From Desulfosporosinus cupriresistens (GTDB lineage: Bacteria; Bacillota; Desulfitobacteriia; Desulfitobacteriales; Desulfitobacteriaceae): DNA of 64,000 nucleotides. The notes under the pieces were generated by a model, which was not told the DNA's origin, searched no databases, and saw only the letters and a program-made list of their open reading frames with translations. The stretch covers positions 62,001-126,000 of the forward strand of contig NZ_MASS01000002.1 in NCBI RefSeq assembly GCF_001707885.1. Reading direction: 5' to 3'. The position numbers and the translations under genes were made by a program. This document shows positions 17,332-26,805 of the stretch, in pieces. Each line of letters starts with the position of its first letter. Position 1 is the first letter of the stretch.

Positions 17332-18141
17332 ATGGGTAAGAAAGTAAAAATTATGATCGCGGATGATAACCGTAATTTTTGTCAATTGTTACAGAATTAT
17401 CTTCAAGGTCAGGAAGATCTCAACATAGTTGGTGTGGCTAACAATGGTTTAGAAGCCTGGGAGTATATTCAAACTCAGCAACCAGATTTGATAATTCTAG
17501 ACTTAGTGATGCCTCATTTGGATGGCTTAGGTGTATTAGAACGCATTAATTCTCAAACTTCCATGACGCGGCCCAAAATTATTATGCAAACGGCTTTTGG
17601 ACAGGAATTCCTAACTCATCAAGCGATGATGCTTGGTGTTGACTACTTTATTTTAAAACCCTTCGACATGGATATTTTGTGCAACCGTATACGCTCCTTG
17701 GTTCAGAATATTCCATCAGATCAACCGTCTCAGTTTTCCGCTCCAGCTACTCCAATCGTGACAACAGTAAGGAGCGAGCATAGTTTGGTCTCCGAGGTGA
17801 CTGCGATCATGCATCAAATAGGGATTCCTGCTCATGTCAAAGGATACCAATATATTCGAGACGCCATTTCGATGGTTGTAGAGGATGTCTCATTGTTAGG
17901 AGCTGTAACCAAGGAACTATATCCAGGTATTGCGAAAAAGTATCAAACGGCACCTAGTAGGGTAGAACGGGGAATACGGCATGCGATAGAGTTAGCATGG
18001 GAGCGTGGACAAACAGATACCTTAAAAAGGATTTTTGGCTATTCAATGAATATTGAGCGGCAGAAGCCAACAAACTCTGAATTTATTGCCTTACTTGCTG
18101 ATAAATTTAGAGTAATGAGTAATGTAGCTAAGGTAATTTAA
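17332..18141 (+). CDS. spo0A: Sporulation master regulator Spo0A
   Basis: 269 residues. The receiver domain has acidic pair D11-D12, phospho-acceptor D57 (LIILDLVMPHLDG) and K109 (FILKPFD). The C-terminal Spo0A_C domain has HVKGYQYIRDAISMVVEDVS, ELYPGIAKKYQTAPSRVERG, the recognition segment SRVERGIRHAIELAW, and KPTNSEFIALLADKFR at the end. This order and wording are specific to Spo0A, which is phosphorylated by sporulation kinases and starts endospore development. Unlike many Clostridia, no spoIVB lies upstream; the gene is monocistronic with its own terminator. Confidence 0.97.
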   Translation: MGKKVKIMIADDNRNFCQLLQNYLQGQEDLNIVGVANNGLEAWEYIQTQQPDLIILDLVMPHLDGLGVLERINSQTSMTRPKIIMQTAFGQEFLTHQAMMLGVDYFILKPFDMDILCNRIRSLVQNIPSDQPSQFSAPATPIVTTVRSEHSLVSEVTAIMHQIGIPAHVKGYQYIRDAISMVVEDVSLLGAVTKELYPGIAKKYQTAPSRVERGIRHAIELAWERGQTDTLKRIFGYSMNIERQKPTNSEFIALLADKFRVMSNVAKVI

Positions 18142-18192
18142 AGGAGTGCTTTAGGAAGCCAAATCTAATAAACACAGCTCTCGGTTTTATGG

Positions 18193-18240
18193 AATTTCTC
18201 CCACTGCCAACAGGCTCAGTAGGAGAAATTTTTACTTTTT
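18193..18240 (+). terminator. Rho-independent terminator of spo0A
   Basis: AATTTCTCC-C-ACTG (18193-18206) pairs with CAGT-A-GGAGAAATT (18217-18230) around a 10-base loop, then TTTACTTTTT. It lies 51 bases past the stop codon. Confidence 0.85.
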
Positions 18241-18428
18241 GTGAGTAGAATCCCAAAGAAAGGCGTTTTTCGTGTCGAGGCTCTGGCAGCTAGCTTGTTA
18301 AATCCGGAAGGAATTCCCTGAAAAATGTGGAATTGTATTAGAGTTGGATAAATATTGCAAAATCCACTGAAATAGAATAATATAAATGACATTATGAAAA
18401 GACATTTATGAAAGTGGTGATTAGATAA

Positions 18429-19553
18429 GTGGCAACGAGTAGAGTGAATAGCATCGAAGTGAGAAAAATTAATCGCAATGCTATCTATAGATTTTTATAT
18501 AAGCATGACCCTATTTCTATTCAAGAAATAGCTCAGACTTTAAATATGAGTTTACCTACCGTTACTCAAAATCTTAAAGAATTACAAGAAAGAGATTTAA
18601 TCATTGAAACAGGTTTATTTGAATCTACCGGAGGCAGAAAAGCTAAGGCGATTACCTATAATTGCCTTAAGTATGCTATTGGATTAGACATTACGCGTAA
18701 TCATGTCGGGATTGTATTGATTGATTTGAGCGGTAAACTGCTGAATAATGTACGAAAGCAGTATCCTTTTGTGAACTCCAAAACCTATTTTGCAGGTGTT
18801 GGCAATTTAGTTAAACTATTTATTGAGGAATGCAAAATAGATAGTTCGAGAATATTGGGAGTTGGCATCGCTTTGCCTGCCATATTATCAAAAGATAAAC
18901 AAATCGTTAATTATGCTACAGTGATTGATTTCCAAGAGGGAAACGTCAAGGCTTTCTCAGAGTTTATCCCCTATCCATGCATCTTGAGTAACGATGCAAA
19001 TGCCGCAGGATTTGCAGAATTATGGGACGAAGATAATATCCAGAATGTCGTATATCTCTCGCTTAATAATAGTGTTGGTGGATCGATTATTATCGGTAAA
19101 AATATCTATTCTGGACAAAATCAACGTAGTGGTGAATTTGGACATATGACAATTGTCAGAGATGGTCGTACTTGTTACTGCGGACAAAAAGGTTGTGTTG
19201 ATGCTTACTGCTCAGCTAAGATTTTATCCGATAGTACCAACGGAAATATAGCTGAGTTCTTTAGGCTCTTAAGACTAGAAAGTGGACCACAGAAGGCTCT
19301 TTGGGATGAATATCTTACTCATTTAATAGTCATAATTAATAATTTGAGAATGCTTTATGACTGTAATGTTATCCTAGGAGGATATGCTGGAGCGTACATG
19401 GACGAATACCTGGAGTATTTAAGAGAATTAGTATCAAGAAAAAATTCGTTTGAAGTTGATGGAAGCTATCTGCATGTCTGTAAGTATAAGCTAGAGGCAA
19501 CTGCTGTTGGTGCTGCTCTACAACATGTTGAAAGTTTCATTAATAATGTGTAA
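18429..19553 (+). CDS. ROK-family transcriptional regulator (XylR-like)
   Basis: 374 residues: an N-terminal winged helix (DPISIQEIAQTLNMSLPTVT), then a ROK sugar-kinase fold with LGVGIALPA, the DANAAGFAELW region and a zinc motif GHMTIVRDGRTCYCGQKGCV. The kinase ATP-binding residues are weak, as in repressors of the NagC/XylR group. It starts at GTG 18429. The divergence from kinase function and the immediately downstream polyol uptake operon indicate a sugar-responsive local repressor; a pentose, pentulose or polyol is the likely effector. Confidence 0.9.
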   Translation: MATSRVNSIEVRKINRNAIYRFLYKHDPISIQEIAQTLNMSLPTVTQNLKELQERDLIIETGLFESTGGRKAKAITYNCLKYAIGLDITRNHVGIVLIDLSGKLLNNVRKQYPFVNSKTYFAGVGNLVKLFIEECKIDSSRILGVGIALPAILSKDKQIVNYATVIDFQEGNVKAFSEFIPYPCILSNDANAAGFAELWDEDNIQNVVYLSLNNSVGGSIIIGKNIYSGQNQRSGEFGHMTIVRDGRTCYCGQKGCVDAYCSAKILSDSTNGNIAEFFRLLRLESGPQKALWDEYLTHLIVIINNLRMLYDCNVILGGYAGAYMDEYLEYLRELVSRKNSFEVDGSYLHVCKYKLEATAVGAALQHVESFINNV

Positions 19554-19587
19554 TTTGAAACCTGGCAAAATTTTACCATGATGATGT

Positions 19588-19632
19588 CATCCTTACTTAA
19601 TTGATTTTTGTAATTAGCAAGGATGATTTTTT
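19588..19632 (+). terminator. Terminator of the ROK regulator gene
   Basis: CATCCTT (19588-19594) pairs with AAGGATG (19619-19625), extended inside by TTAATT/AATTAG pairing, followed by ATTTTTT. It separates the regulator from the transport operon. Confidence 0.75.
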
Positions 19633-19794
19633 CATGTCCAACTTACCAACATTTACAGCTCATCTTTTCAATGCTAAAGAAGAGCTTGACATCTCGTCAC
19701 ATAAAAACCCCGCGAAGTTGAGTAAGTGAACGATGCTTCACAATTCTCAATTAAAGGTAAATTCTGAATATATATTTTTTTATTTTATATCTTG

Positions 19795-19822
19795 TTGACT
19801 TAAGTTAAAAAAACGTTATAAT
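19795..19822 (+). promoter_or_regulatory. Promoter of the polyol transport operon
   Basis: TTGACT (19795-19800), 16-base spacer, TATAAT (19817-19822). It leaves a leader of about 165 bases before the ATPase gene. Confidence 0.7.
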
Positions 19823-19853
19823 CTTATTAAAACTAATTTACAAAAGTGGTTAC

Positions 19854-19872
19854 ATAAATCACCTTGATTTAT
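19854..19872. promoter_or_regulatory. Candidate operator for the ROK regulator
   Basis: Perfect inverted repeat ATAAATCA-CCT-TGATTTAT located about 32 bases downstream of the -10 box. This roadblock position fits repression by the adjacent ROK protein. The rest of 19554-19993 shows nothing else. Confidence 0.5.
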
Positions 19873-19993
19873 AAAATTGCTAGAAATTGGTTAAATGTTA
19901 ACAAATATGTGAAGTCTCTAAAGGTGAGGTTCTAAACTGATTCTAGGATTAGCATGAGACATATTAAACCAAAAAATCTCATGGGGGAAGAAA

Positions 19994-21505
19994 ATGAAAG
20001 ATAAAATTAAGTTAAGAGTAGCGAAGATTGAGAAATCATTTCCAGGTGTTAAAGCTCTTGATAAAATTGACTTCACTGTAAAAAAAGGTTCCGTTCATGT
20101 GTTGTGTGGGGAAAATGGGGCAGGAAAATCTACATTAATGAAAATCATCAATGGAATTTATCAACCAGATAGCGGTCAGATTTTCATTGATGAAAAACCT
20201 GTAAAAATTAATAACCCTATCCAAGCAAGAACGTTAGGGATTTCAATGATTTTTCAAGAGATGAGTTACGTTCCAGAAATGACCGTTGAAGAGAATCTTT
20301 TTCTCGGCAACCTCCCCGTCAATAGGTTTGGGAATGTTAATTGGAAGGAGGTAAGACAACGCACAACAGAGCTTTTAAGGGCTGAAAATTTACCGTATTC
20401 TCCTACCACACCACTCAAAGATTTGACGATATCCGATATCCAAATGCTGGAAATCATTAAAGCGATTTCTTACAACTCAGACATCATAATCATGGATGAG
20501 CCGACCTCAGCGATCACTCTGAAGGAAGTAGAGAAACTATTTGTTAAAATAAGAGAGCTGAAAGCTAGAGGGGTAAGTATTATTTATATCTCCCACAAAT
20601 TAGATGAAGTTTTCCAGATAGCTGATGAAATAACAGTGTTAAGAGATGGTACGGTTGTTGAGAGTCATCCGAAGGAAGAGTTAGACATTGAAACGGTGAT
20701 TGCTCTGATGGTCGGTCGGAAACTTACGACTACATATCCTAAGGAACACGTTAAGATCGGAGAAGATATGCTTCAGGTTGAAAACATGAATTGCGGTAAC
20801 GTGTTTCATGACGTCAGTTTCCATGTTAGAAAAGGCGAAATTCTGGGATTCGCAGGGCTAATGGGTGCTGGACGAACTGAAGTTATGCGTTCTCTATATG
20901 GTCTGGACGGTAAAACATCAGGTGTAGTGAAAATTAAAGGTAAGGAAGTTACCATTACAAACGTGCGACAGAGCATTGATAATGGTATGGTAATGCTTTC
21001 AGAGGATAGAAGAAGATACGGAATAATTCCGATGCGCTCCGTTAAGGAAAACACAACCTTATCCTACTTGAAAAGTGTTTTTTATGGTTTTAGGAACCAT
21101 AAAAAAGTTGAGAAGAAAATTGTCTCCGATATTCTTACTAAAATGAGAATTAAAACACCAACGATTGATACACCGATCGCCTCATTGAGCGGAGGTAATC
21201 AACAAAAGGTCGTTCTCGCCAAATGGATGATCAGAAATCCAGATATTCTAATTTTGGATGAACCGACACGTGGTATTGATGTCGGTGCCAAATTTGAAAT
21301 TTATAAGCTCATGACGGATCTGGCCAAAGATGGTAAAGTTGTGATCATCGTCTCCTCTGAACTTCCTGAAGTAATTGGTATGTGTGACCGAATTTATGTC
21401 ATGGCCAAAGGGACTATTACAGGGGAGATAAGTCGAGAAGATTTTTCTCAAGAACTTATTATGAAGTATGCCACTGGAACTTTAACATCTGACGGGGTGA
21501 ACTAA
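19994..21505 (+). CDS. Sugar ABC transporter ATP-binding protein (RbsA/XylG type, duplicated ABC)
   Basis: 503 residues with two ABC domains. The first has Walker A GENGAGKST (about residue 38) and Walker B IIIMDEPTSAI. The second has the degenerate GLMGAGRTE, the signature LSGGNQQKVVLAKW and ILILDEPTRGIDVGAKFEIY. This layout is specific to CUT2 carbohydrate importers (ribose, xylose, galactose). It is the first gene of the operon, with GGGGGAAG before ATG 19994; the permease follows after one base. Confidence 0.95.
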   Translation: MKDKIKLRVAKIEKSFPGVKALDKIDFTVKKGSVHVLCGENGAGKSTLMKIINGIYQPDSGQIFIDEKPVKINNPIQARTLGISMIFQEMSYVPEMTVEENLFLGNLPVNRFGNVNWKEVRQRTTELLRAENLPYSPTTPLKDLTISDIQMLEIIKAISYNSDIIIMDEPTSAITLKEVEKLFVKIRELKARGVSIIYISHKLDEVFQIADEITVLRDGTVVESHPKEELDIETVIALMVGRKLTTTYPKEHVKIGEDMLQVENMNCGNVFHDVSFHVRKGEILGFAGLMGAGRTEVMRSLYGLDGKTSGVVKIKGKEVTITNVRQSIDNGMVMLSEDRRRYGIIPMRSVKENTTLSYLKSVFYGFRNHKKVEKKIVSDILTKMRIKTPTIDTPIASLSGGNQQKVVLAKWMIRNPDILILDEPTRGIDVGAKFEIYKLMTDLAKDGKVVIIVSSELPEVIGMCDRIYVMAKGTITGEISREDFSQELIMKYATGTLTSDGVN

Positions 21506-21506
21506 T

Positions 21507-22487
21507 ATGAAAATAGGAACTAATTTTTGGAGTACCGCAAAAAAGAAATATAGCATTTATCTGATTCTAATAGCGCTATTTATAGTCTGTTCATTAGCAA
21601 ATCCCAACTTTTTATCGGTTAATAACTTAACGAATATTTCTAGGCAGTTGGCAGTAACCACTATTCTGGCCCTCAGTGCAACGATGCTTATCATTAGCGG
21701 AATGCTGGATTTGTCGTCCGGGTCCGTCCTTGCACTCTCAGGAGTTTTTGCTGTATCTGCTTATAAAGCGACAGGGTCTTTGTTAATCGCAATCGCTGTT
21801 GGTATTCTGACTGGGATTATCTGTAATCTACTCAATGCCATGATGATTAGTACGTTTAAAGCACCTCCTTTTATTGCTACGTTGGCAATGCTCACAGTAG
21901 CTCGTGGTGTGGCGCTCCTATTCACGAAAGGGCAGAATATCCTCCAGCTTGGAAAGTTTACAGATTTAGGACAGGGATCGATCGGTGTGATTCCAATACC
22001 AATTATTTTTCTTGTATTTATCGCAATTCTCACCTGGTATTTGTTAAATCATACTCGTTTTGGGCGTTCCCTATATGCTGTTGGAGGTAACGAAGAAGCA
22101 TCAATTGCCTCAGGGATCAACGTCCATAAGACTAAGTATACCGCATTTATTATCAATGGTATTTTTGTGGGAATTGCTGGTGTCCTATTTATGTCCCGTG
22201 TCAATGCTGGACTGCCCAATGGTGCTGTCAATTATGAATTTACAGCTCTGACAGCAGCAATTATTGGTGGAACGAGTTTTTCCGGCGGGGTTGGTACAGT
22301 GGGCGGCACGCTTGCCGGTGCGTTCATTGTAGGATTTCTCGACAATATTATGAACTTGACTAATGTAGATTCCTATATGCAACAAATAGTTCGTGGCACA
22401 ATTATTGCGCTTGCTGTCATCTACGATATTCACACAAGGAACCGAAGAGCAAACAGTATGTTAGGCAAACTAGAGGATAAAAAATAA
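21507..22487 (+). CDS. Sugar ABC transporter permease (RbsC/XylH type)
   Basis: 326 residues with eight to ten membrane helices. ILALSATMLIISGMLDLSSG and ALTAAIIGGTSFSGGVGTVG are the conserved CUT2 permease loops, the second being the EAA-like contact with the ATPase. It starts one base after the ATPase stop. The permease forms the membrane channel with the neighbouring ATPase and binding lipoprotein. Confidence 0.95.
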   Translation: MKIGTNFWSTAKKKYSIYLILIALFIVCSLANPNFLSVNNLTNISRQLAVTTILALSATMLIISGMLDLSSGSVLALSGVFAVSAYKATGSLLIAIAVGILTGIICNLLNAMMISTFKAPPFIATLAMLTVARGVALLFTKGQNILQLGKFTDLGQGSIGVIPIPIIFLVFIAILTWYLLNHTRFGRSLYAVGGNEEASIASGINVHKTKYTAFIINGIFVGIAGVLFMSRVNAGLPNGAVNYEFTALTAAIIGGTSFSGGVGTVGGTLAGAFIVGFLDNIMNLTNVDSYMQQIVRGTIIALAVIYDIHTRNRRANSMLGKLEDKK

Positions 22488-22616
22488 AACATCAGAAAAG
22501 GCTTATAAAGACAGAAACTTAAGTTGAAAGGTAGTCATCTACCAACCAACAACTAAATCACAAAGCCTTACTGTTTAAAATAGAAAAATTAACTAGAGAG
22601 AAGGATGGAGAAAAGA

Positions 22617-23609
22617 ATGAAAAAAACTCTATTAAGCGTCTTTTCAATGTTACTAGTAATCGTTTTATTAGCTGGATGTTCATCAACAAAACCGACAACA
22701 CCTGCTCAGAGTAATACGGATAGCAGCCAGAAAACATATAAGGTTGCCTATATTGCCCGTGCCCAATCTGATTCATTTGCGGCTTGGCTCGCTAATTCCG
22801 TCAAAGAGGAAGCTAAAAAATATCCCAATATTAAACTCGAAGTTTTCGATGGTCAAGCTAATGATGATAAAGAAAACTCAATGATCGAAAACGCTATCAC
22901 TAATAAATATGATTTAGTTATTGTGCAACCAAATAGTGGCGAATCCCAAAGACCTTACGTAGAAAAGGTTGTTAATGCTGGAATCTTTGCCATCACAACA
23001 AACGCACGTATTTCTGGTATCAAAGGTGCCTCTTCAGTTGATGCTCAACCTTACGAGCAAGCAGCGGTTAATGCTCGTGCAGCTCTAACCCAAGTTCCAC
23101 AGAATGCTAAGGTTGTTGTCTTACAAGGACCTTCAGGTAACTTCCATGCTGATGAACGACGTAAGAGCTGGCAAAAAGAGTTCTTTGATAAACGTCCTGA
23201 TGTTAAAATTGTCGGTGAGCAAATTGCTAACTGGAACAAAGATGAAGCTATGAAGCTCATGGAAGACTGGGTTCAAGCCAACGATAAGATTGACGCTGTT
23301 ATTTCCATGAATGACAACATGGCTGCTGGTGCCCTTGAAGTAGTAAAAGACAATCCGAAATATGCTCATATGCTTGCCTATGGTGTTGATGGAACCGCTG
23401 AAGCAATGCTTCTTATTAAAGACGGTAGAATGACATCGACCTGTTTACAAAATGCCAATGAACTGGCAGAAAAATTACTCGATTCCAGTAACAAACTCTT
23501 AACTGGTGCAGAAAAAGAAATTAATACTGACATCGGTAATCCGCTCGTTAACAAGGATAATGTGGATCAATACATTGAAATTCTCAAGAAATCGGGAACA
23601 ATTAAATAA
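22617..23609 (+). CDS. Sugar-binding lipoprotein of the CUT2 transporter
   Basis: About 330 residues. A basic start and hydrophobic stretch end in the lipobox LLAGCSS, so the mature protein is anchored at the Cys. The fold is periplasmic-binding-protein type I: YKVAYIARAQSDSFAAWLAN, the effector loop NNDKENS-like region, DAVISMNDNMAAGALEVVKD. ATG 22617 is favoured over ATG 22605 because GGAGA lies 6 bases upstream of it, while AGAAGG abuts the first ATG. Unusually the binding protein is third, after ATPase and permease, with a 129-base gap that may allow separate control. Confidence 0.9.
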   Translation: MKKTLLSVFSMLLVIVLLAGCSSTKPTTPAQSNTDSSQKTYKVAYIARAQSDSFAAWLANSVKEEAKKYPNIKLEVFDGQANDDKENSMIENAITNKYDLVIVQPNSGESQRPYVEKVVNAGIFAITTNARISGIKGASSVDAQPYEQAAVNARAALTQVPQNAKVVVLQGPSGNFHADERRKSWQKEFFDKRPDVKIVGEQIANWNKDEAMKLMEDWVQANDKIDAVISMNDNMAAGALEVVKDNPKYAHMLAYGVDGTAEAMLLIKDGRMTSTCLQNANELAEKLLDSSNKLLTGAEKEINTDIGNPLVNKDNVDQYIEILKKSGTIK

Positions 23610-23633
23610 TCAAGTATGGCTTTCTGGAGTCGC

Positions 23634-23663
23634 AGGACATTCTCCCTCAGGGATGAATGTCCT
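23634..23663 (+). other. Intercistronic hairpin after the binding-protein gene
   Basis: AGGACATTC (23634-23642) pairs with GAATGTCCT (23655-23663), and inner CCCT pairs with AGGG. No T-run follows, so it probably stabilises the upstream mRNA (binding protein needed in excess) rather than ending transcription. Confidence 0.55.
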
Positions 23664-23736
23664 GTTGACAAAGGGCGGCATTATTTTTATAAGCTTGTAC
23701 CTTTTTTAACTAATTAAACCGAGGAGGGAATACCCC

Positions 23737-24777
23737 ATGAAAAATAGAGCAGCATACATGACTGGTCTCAATGAATTGGAAATCAGGGAAATTGGAGTCC
23801 CTGTACCGAAAGAAAAACAAGTTCTTGTAAAACTTGAATATGTAGGTATCTGTGGCTCTGACGTACATTACTTGGAACATGGAAAAATAGGCGATTTCAT
23901 TGTCAATGGTGATTTTATCTTGGGTCATGAATGTGCAGGCACAATAGTAGCCGTTGGATCAAGCGTTGAAAAACTAAAGGTCGGAGATAGGGTTGCCTTA
24001 GAGCCGGGATGTACTTGTGGGCAATGCGAATTTTGCAAGACAGGCCGATACAATCTTTGTCCCGATGTCGAGTTTTTAGCAACACCACCTTATCACGGTT
24101 GTCTAATGAACTATATCGCCTTTCCCGAAACTATGGCCTTTAAGCTGCCCGATATGATTTCCACCAAAGAAGGCGCGCTGGTTGAACCTTTAGCCGTGGG
24201 CATGCATGCCGCAAAGCAAGGAAATGTGAAGTTAGGAGATTCCGTCGTGATCCTTGGAGCAGGTACTATCGGTCTGGTAACGCTGTTGGCCTGCAAAGCA
24301 TTTGGTGCCACGGATATTACGGTAGTTGACGTTATTCCTAAAAGGCTTGAATATGCCAAGAAACTGGGCGCTACGACAGTTATAAATGCCGCAGAAGTGG
24401 ATGTTCTTGCGGAAATTGACAAACTAACGAACCAAGAAGGCGTCGATATTGTCATTGAGACAGCAGGCTCTGCCAAAACGATTGCTCAAACTCCGTATCT
24501 TGTAAAAAATGGCGGGTGTATCGTTCTTGTCGGTATGGCACCCCAAGATATAATTGAATTTAACTTTGCCAAAATTATGGCTAAGGAAGCAGAAATTAAA
24601 TCAGTATTCCGTTACAGAAATATTTACCCCCAAGCGATAAAAGCTATTTCTAAGGGCATTATTGATATATCGGGAATTATTACGCATGAATTTGCTTTCG
24701 ATGACGTTGCTCAAGCCTTTGACTTTGTAATTAACCATAAAGAAGAGGTCGTTAAAGCAGTTATTAAAATTGATTAG
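23737..24777 (+). CDS. Zinc-dependent polyol dehydrogenase (sorbitol/xylitol dehydrogenase type)
   Basis: 346 residues, medium-chain dehydrogenase. Catalytic zinc ligands are in GICGSDVHY (Cys) and GHECAG (His-Glu). The structural zinc loop is GCTCGQCEFCKTGRYNLCPD with four Cys, and the Rossmann motif is GAGTIGLV. ICGSDVHYLEHGKIGDFIV is the sorbitol/xylitol dehydrogenase wording. It would oxidise a polyol to a ketose with NAD. Next to a xylulokinase, xylitol or D-arabitol to D-xylulose is the simplest reading; sorbitol cannot be excluded. Confidence 0.93.
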   Translation: MKNRAAYMTGLNELEIREIGVPVPKEKQVLVKLEYVGICGSDVHYLEHGKIGDFIVNGDFILGHECAGTIVAVGSSVEKLKVGDRVALEPGCTCGQCEFCKTGRYNLCPDVEFLATPPYHGCLMNYIAFPETMAFKLPDMISTKEGALVEPLAVGMHAAKQGNVKLGDSVVILGAGTIGLVTLLACKAFGATDITVVDVIPKRLEYAKKLGATTVINAAEVDVLAEIDKLTNQEGVDIVIETAGSAKTIAQTPYLVKNGGCIVLVGMAPQDIIEFNFAKIMAKEAEIKSVFRYRNIYPQAIKAISKGIIDISGIITHEFAFDDVAQAFDFVINHKEEVVKAVIKID

Positions 24778-24829
24778 CATTGCTTAGGTTACTATCAAAA
24801 TGTGTATTAATAGCCAGGAGGGGTGCGCG

Positions 24830-26359
24830 ATGCAATATTTACTTGGCGTTGATTTAGGAACTTCGGGTACAAAAACCGTATTATTTGATCTGGAAGGCAA
24901 CGCAATTTGGGCAAAAACGATTGAATACCCATTATATCAGCCAGCTAATGGTTGGGCAGAGCAAGACCCTGCTGATTGGTGGAATGCCACATGTGATGGT
25001 ATCAAATATGTGATCACGAAGAGTGGAATTGATGCCTCGGAAATTTCTGGGGTAGGTCTCTCGGGCCAGATGCACGGACTTGTCATGCTCGATCAAGACG
25101 GGATGGTCTTAAGAAAGTCAATTATTTGGTGTGATCAGCGCACAGCCAATGAATGTAACCAAATGAATACAATAATCGGTGAAAAAAAGCTGATTGAAAT
25201 TACCGCAAATCCTGCTCTTACTGGCTTTACAGCTTCTAAAATCCTTTGGGTCCAAAACCATGAACCCGAAGTCTATGAGAAGTGTGCCCATATTTTGTTG
25301 CCTAAGGACTATATTCGCTACATGCTTACAGGTGAATATGCTACAGAAGTGTCAGATGCTTCAGGAATGCAGCTTATGAACATAGCTAAACGGGCATGGT
25401 CAGATCAGATATTATCTAAATTTAATATTGATAAGTCTATGTTAGGGAAAATATATGAATCACCGGACGTCACCGGCAAGATTCACAGGAGGGCAGCTGA
25501 ACTGACTGGGCTTCGTGCGGGCACAATTGTTGTGGGCGGCGCAGCTGATAACTCAGCAGCTGCCGTGGGCACAGGGGTTGTCAGGGCCGGCAGTGCCTTT
25601 ACTACGATTGGCACTTCCGGTGTAATCTATGCAATTTCGGATGATGTATCCATTGACCTTAAAGGAAGGGTGCATACACTATGCAGTGCAGTACCAGGAA
25701 AATGGACGGTCATGAGCTGCACCTTAGGTGCCGGCTTATCGCTAAAATGGTTAAGAGACACCTGTTGCTCAGAGGAAATGATTGAGGCTGAAAAGTTAGG
25801 TGTTGACCCTTATGTTGTCATGGATAGGCTTGCTGAAAAAGTGATGCCTGGCGCAGGTGGACTTATTTATTTGCCTTACTTGATGGGTGAACGCTCTCCG
25901 CATCCAGACCCTTATTGTAGAGGGGTATTCTTCGGATTGTCAGCTTCACATAGCCGAGCTAACATGATTCGTTCAGTGATGGAGGGTGTTGCTTTTTCCC
26001 AACGCGAATGCGTTGACGTTTTCAAAGAAATGCGCGTAAACGTTGAAGATATGATCGCTTGCGGTGGCGGTGGAAAAAGCTCAGTCTGGAGACAAATGCT
26101 TGCAGATATGTACGGTTGTCCTGTAAGTACCATCAAAGCTGATGAAGGACCTGCCTTAGGTGTGGCAATCCTAGCGGGAGTAGGGGCAGGGATCTATGAT
26201 TCTGTAGAAAACGCCTGTGACCATCTCGTTGTCAAGAAAAGCATTCAGAATCCAAATCTCTCAACACGTAAAGTGTATGAAGATTATTATGAACTATATA
26301 AAAAACTTTACGTTGATTTACAGGAGTCTTTTAAGACTTTGGCGAAGTTGCCAAACTAG
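24830..26359 (+). CDS. xylB: Xylulokinase
   Basis: 509 residues, FGGY family. The N-terminal LLGVDLGTSGTKTVLFDLEG is the phosphate-1 loop, GVGLSGQMHGLVMLD holds the substrate contacts with the MHG typical of XylB, IIWCDQRT binds sugar, and GGAADNSAAAVGTGVV carries the catalytic Asp. The frame is open to 24800, but AGGAGGGG and family length set ATG 24830. It phosphorylates D-xylulose to xylulose 5-phosphate for the pentose phosphate pathway, completing uptake, oxidation and phosphorylation in one operon. Confidence 0.93.
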   Translation: MQYLLGVDLGTSGTKTVLFDLEGNAIWAKTIEYPLYQPANGWAEQDPADWWNATCDGIKYVITKSGIDASEISGVGLSGQMHGLVMLDQDGMVLRKSIIWCDQRTANECNQMNTIIGEKKLIEITANPALTGFTASKILWVQNHEPEVYEKCAHILLPKDYIRYMLTGEYATEVSDASGMQLMNIAKRAWSDQILSKFNIDKSMLGKIYESPDVTGKIHRRAAELTGLRAGTIVVGGAADNSAAAVGTGVVRAGSAFTTIGTSGVIYAISDDVSIDLKGRVHTLCSAVPGKWTVMSCTLGAGLSLKWLRDTCCSEEMIEAEKLGVDPYVVMDRLAEKVMPGAGGLIYLPYLMGERSPHPDPYCRGVFFGLSASHSRANMIRSVMEGVAFSQRECVDVFKEMRVNVEDMIACGGGGKSSVWRQMLADMYGCPVSTIKADEGPALGVAILAGVGAGIYDSVENACDHLVVKKSIQNPNLSTRKVYEDYYELYKKLYVDLQESFKTLAKLPN

Positions 26360-26690
26360 CAATAGAAAAGTTTCTAGAAAGATGTATAAAATAAACATAC
26401 TGAAGTTGATTATTTCCATATCCTCCATGATTAATATAAGAGGCTTTATAGTCTCAAATACTAATTATGGCGGTTTTTTTATATGAAGAAACTCTTAACG
26501 CCTCGATCTACTGGTTTAGAAAGTAAAATTGATCGACTTGGTTTGTGCGACAAATTATTAATTAAGGCATATGAGAAATAATAAGTTACACGTAAAGGCT
26601 CTATGTATAAGAAAACTACGGATGTAAGGCCATATATAACCTGTGTTCTGAACTATTATTGAGTGGTGCTTTCTCTAAACTTCGTCTATA
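26360..26690. other. Intergenic region after xylB
   Basis: No gene is supported. A T-rich stretch near 26472-26482 (GGCGGTTTTTTTAT) may end the polyol operon, though its stem is weak. Confidence 0.35.
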
Positions 26691-26691
26691 A

Positions 26692-26740
26692 AAGCCCTCC
26701 CTCAGTAGATTTATTCTACCATGGGAAGGCTCTTATTTGT
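26692..26740. terminator. Bidirectional terminator between xylB and the iron-sulfur gene
   Basis: AGCC-C-TCCC pairs with GGGA-A-GGCT, and inner GTAGA pairs with TCTAC, followed by CTTATTTGT on the plus strand. It lies between two convergent genes and could serve both. Confidence 0.75.
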
Positions 26741-26805
26741 TGTGTCCGGGATATAGGTCTCACTTCATTTCTAGGTAGGGGCTATTGTGCGCGAAGAATG
26801 ATTGA

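Noticed and set aside
19803-19822. Catabolite-response (cre) element over the -10 of the polyol operon
   Set aside because: Only the AAACGTT core fits; the outer positions of the consensus do not match.
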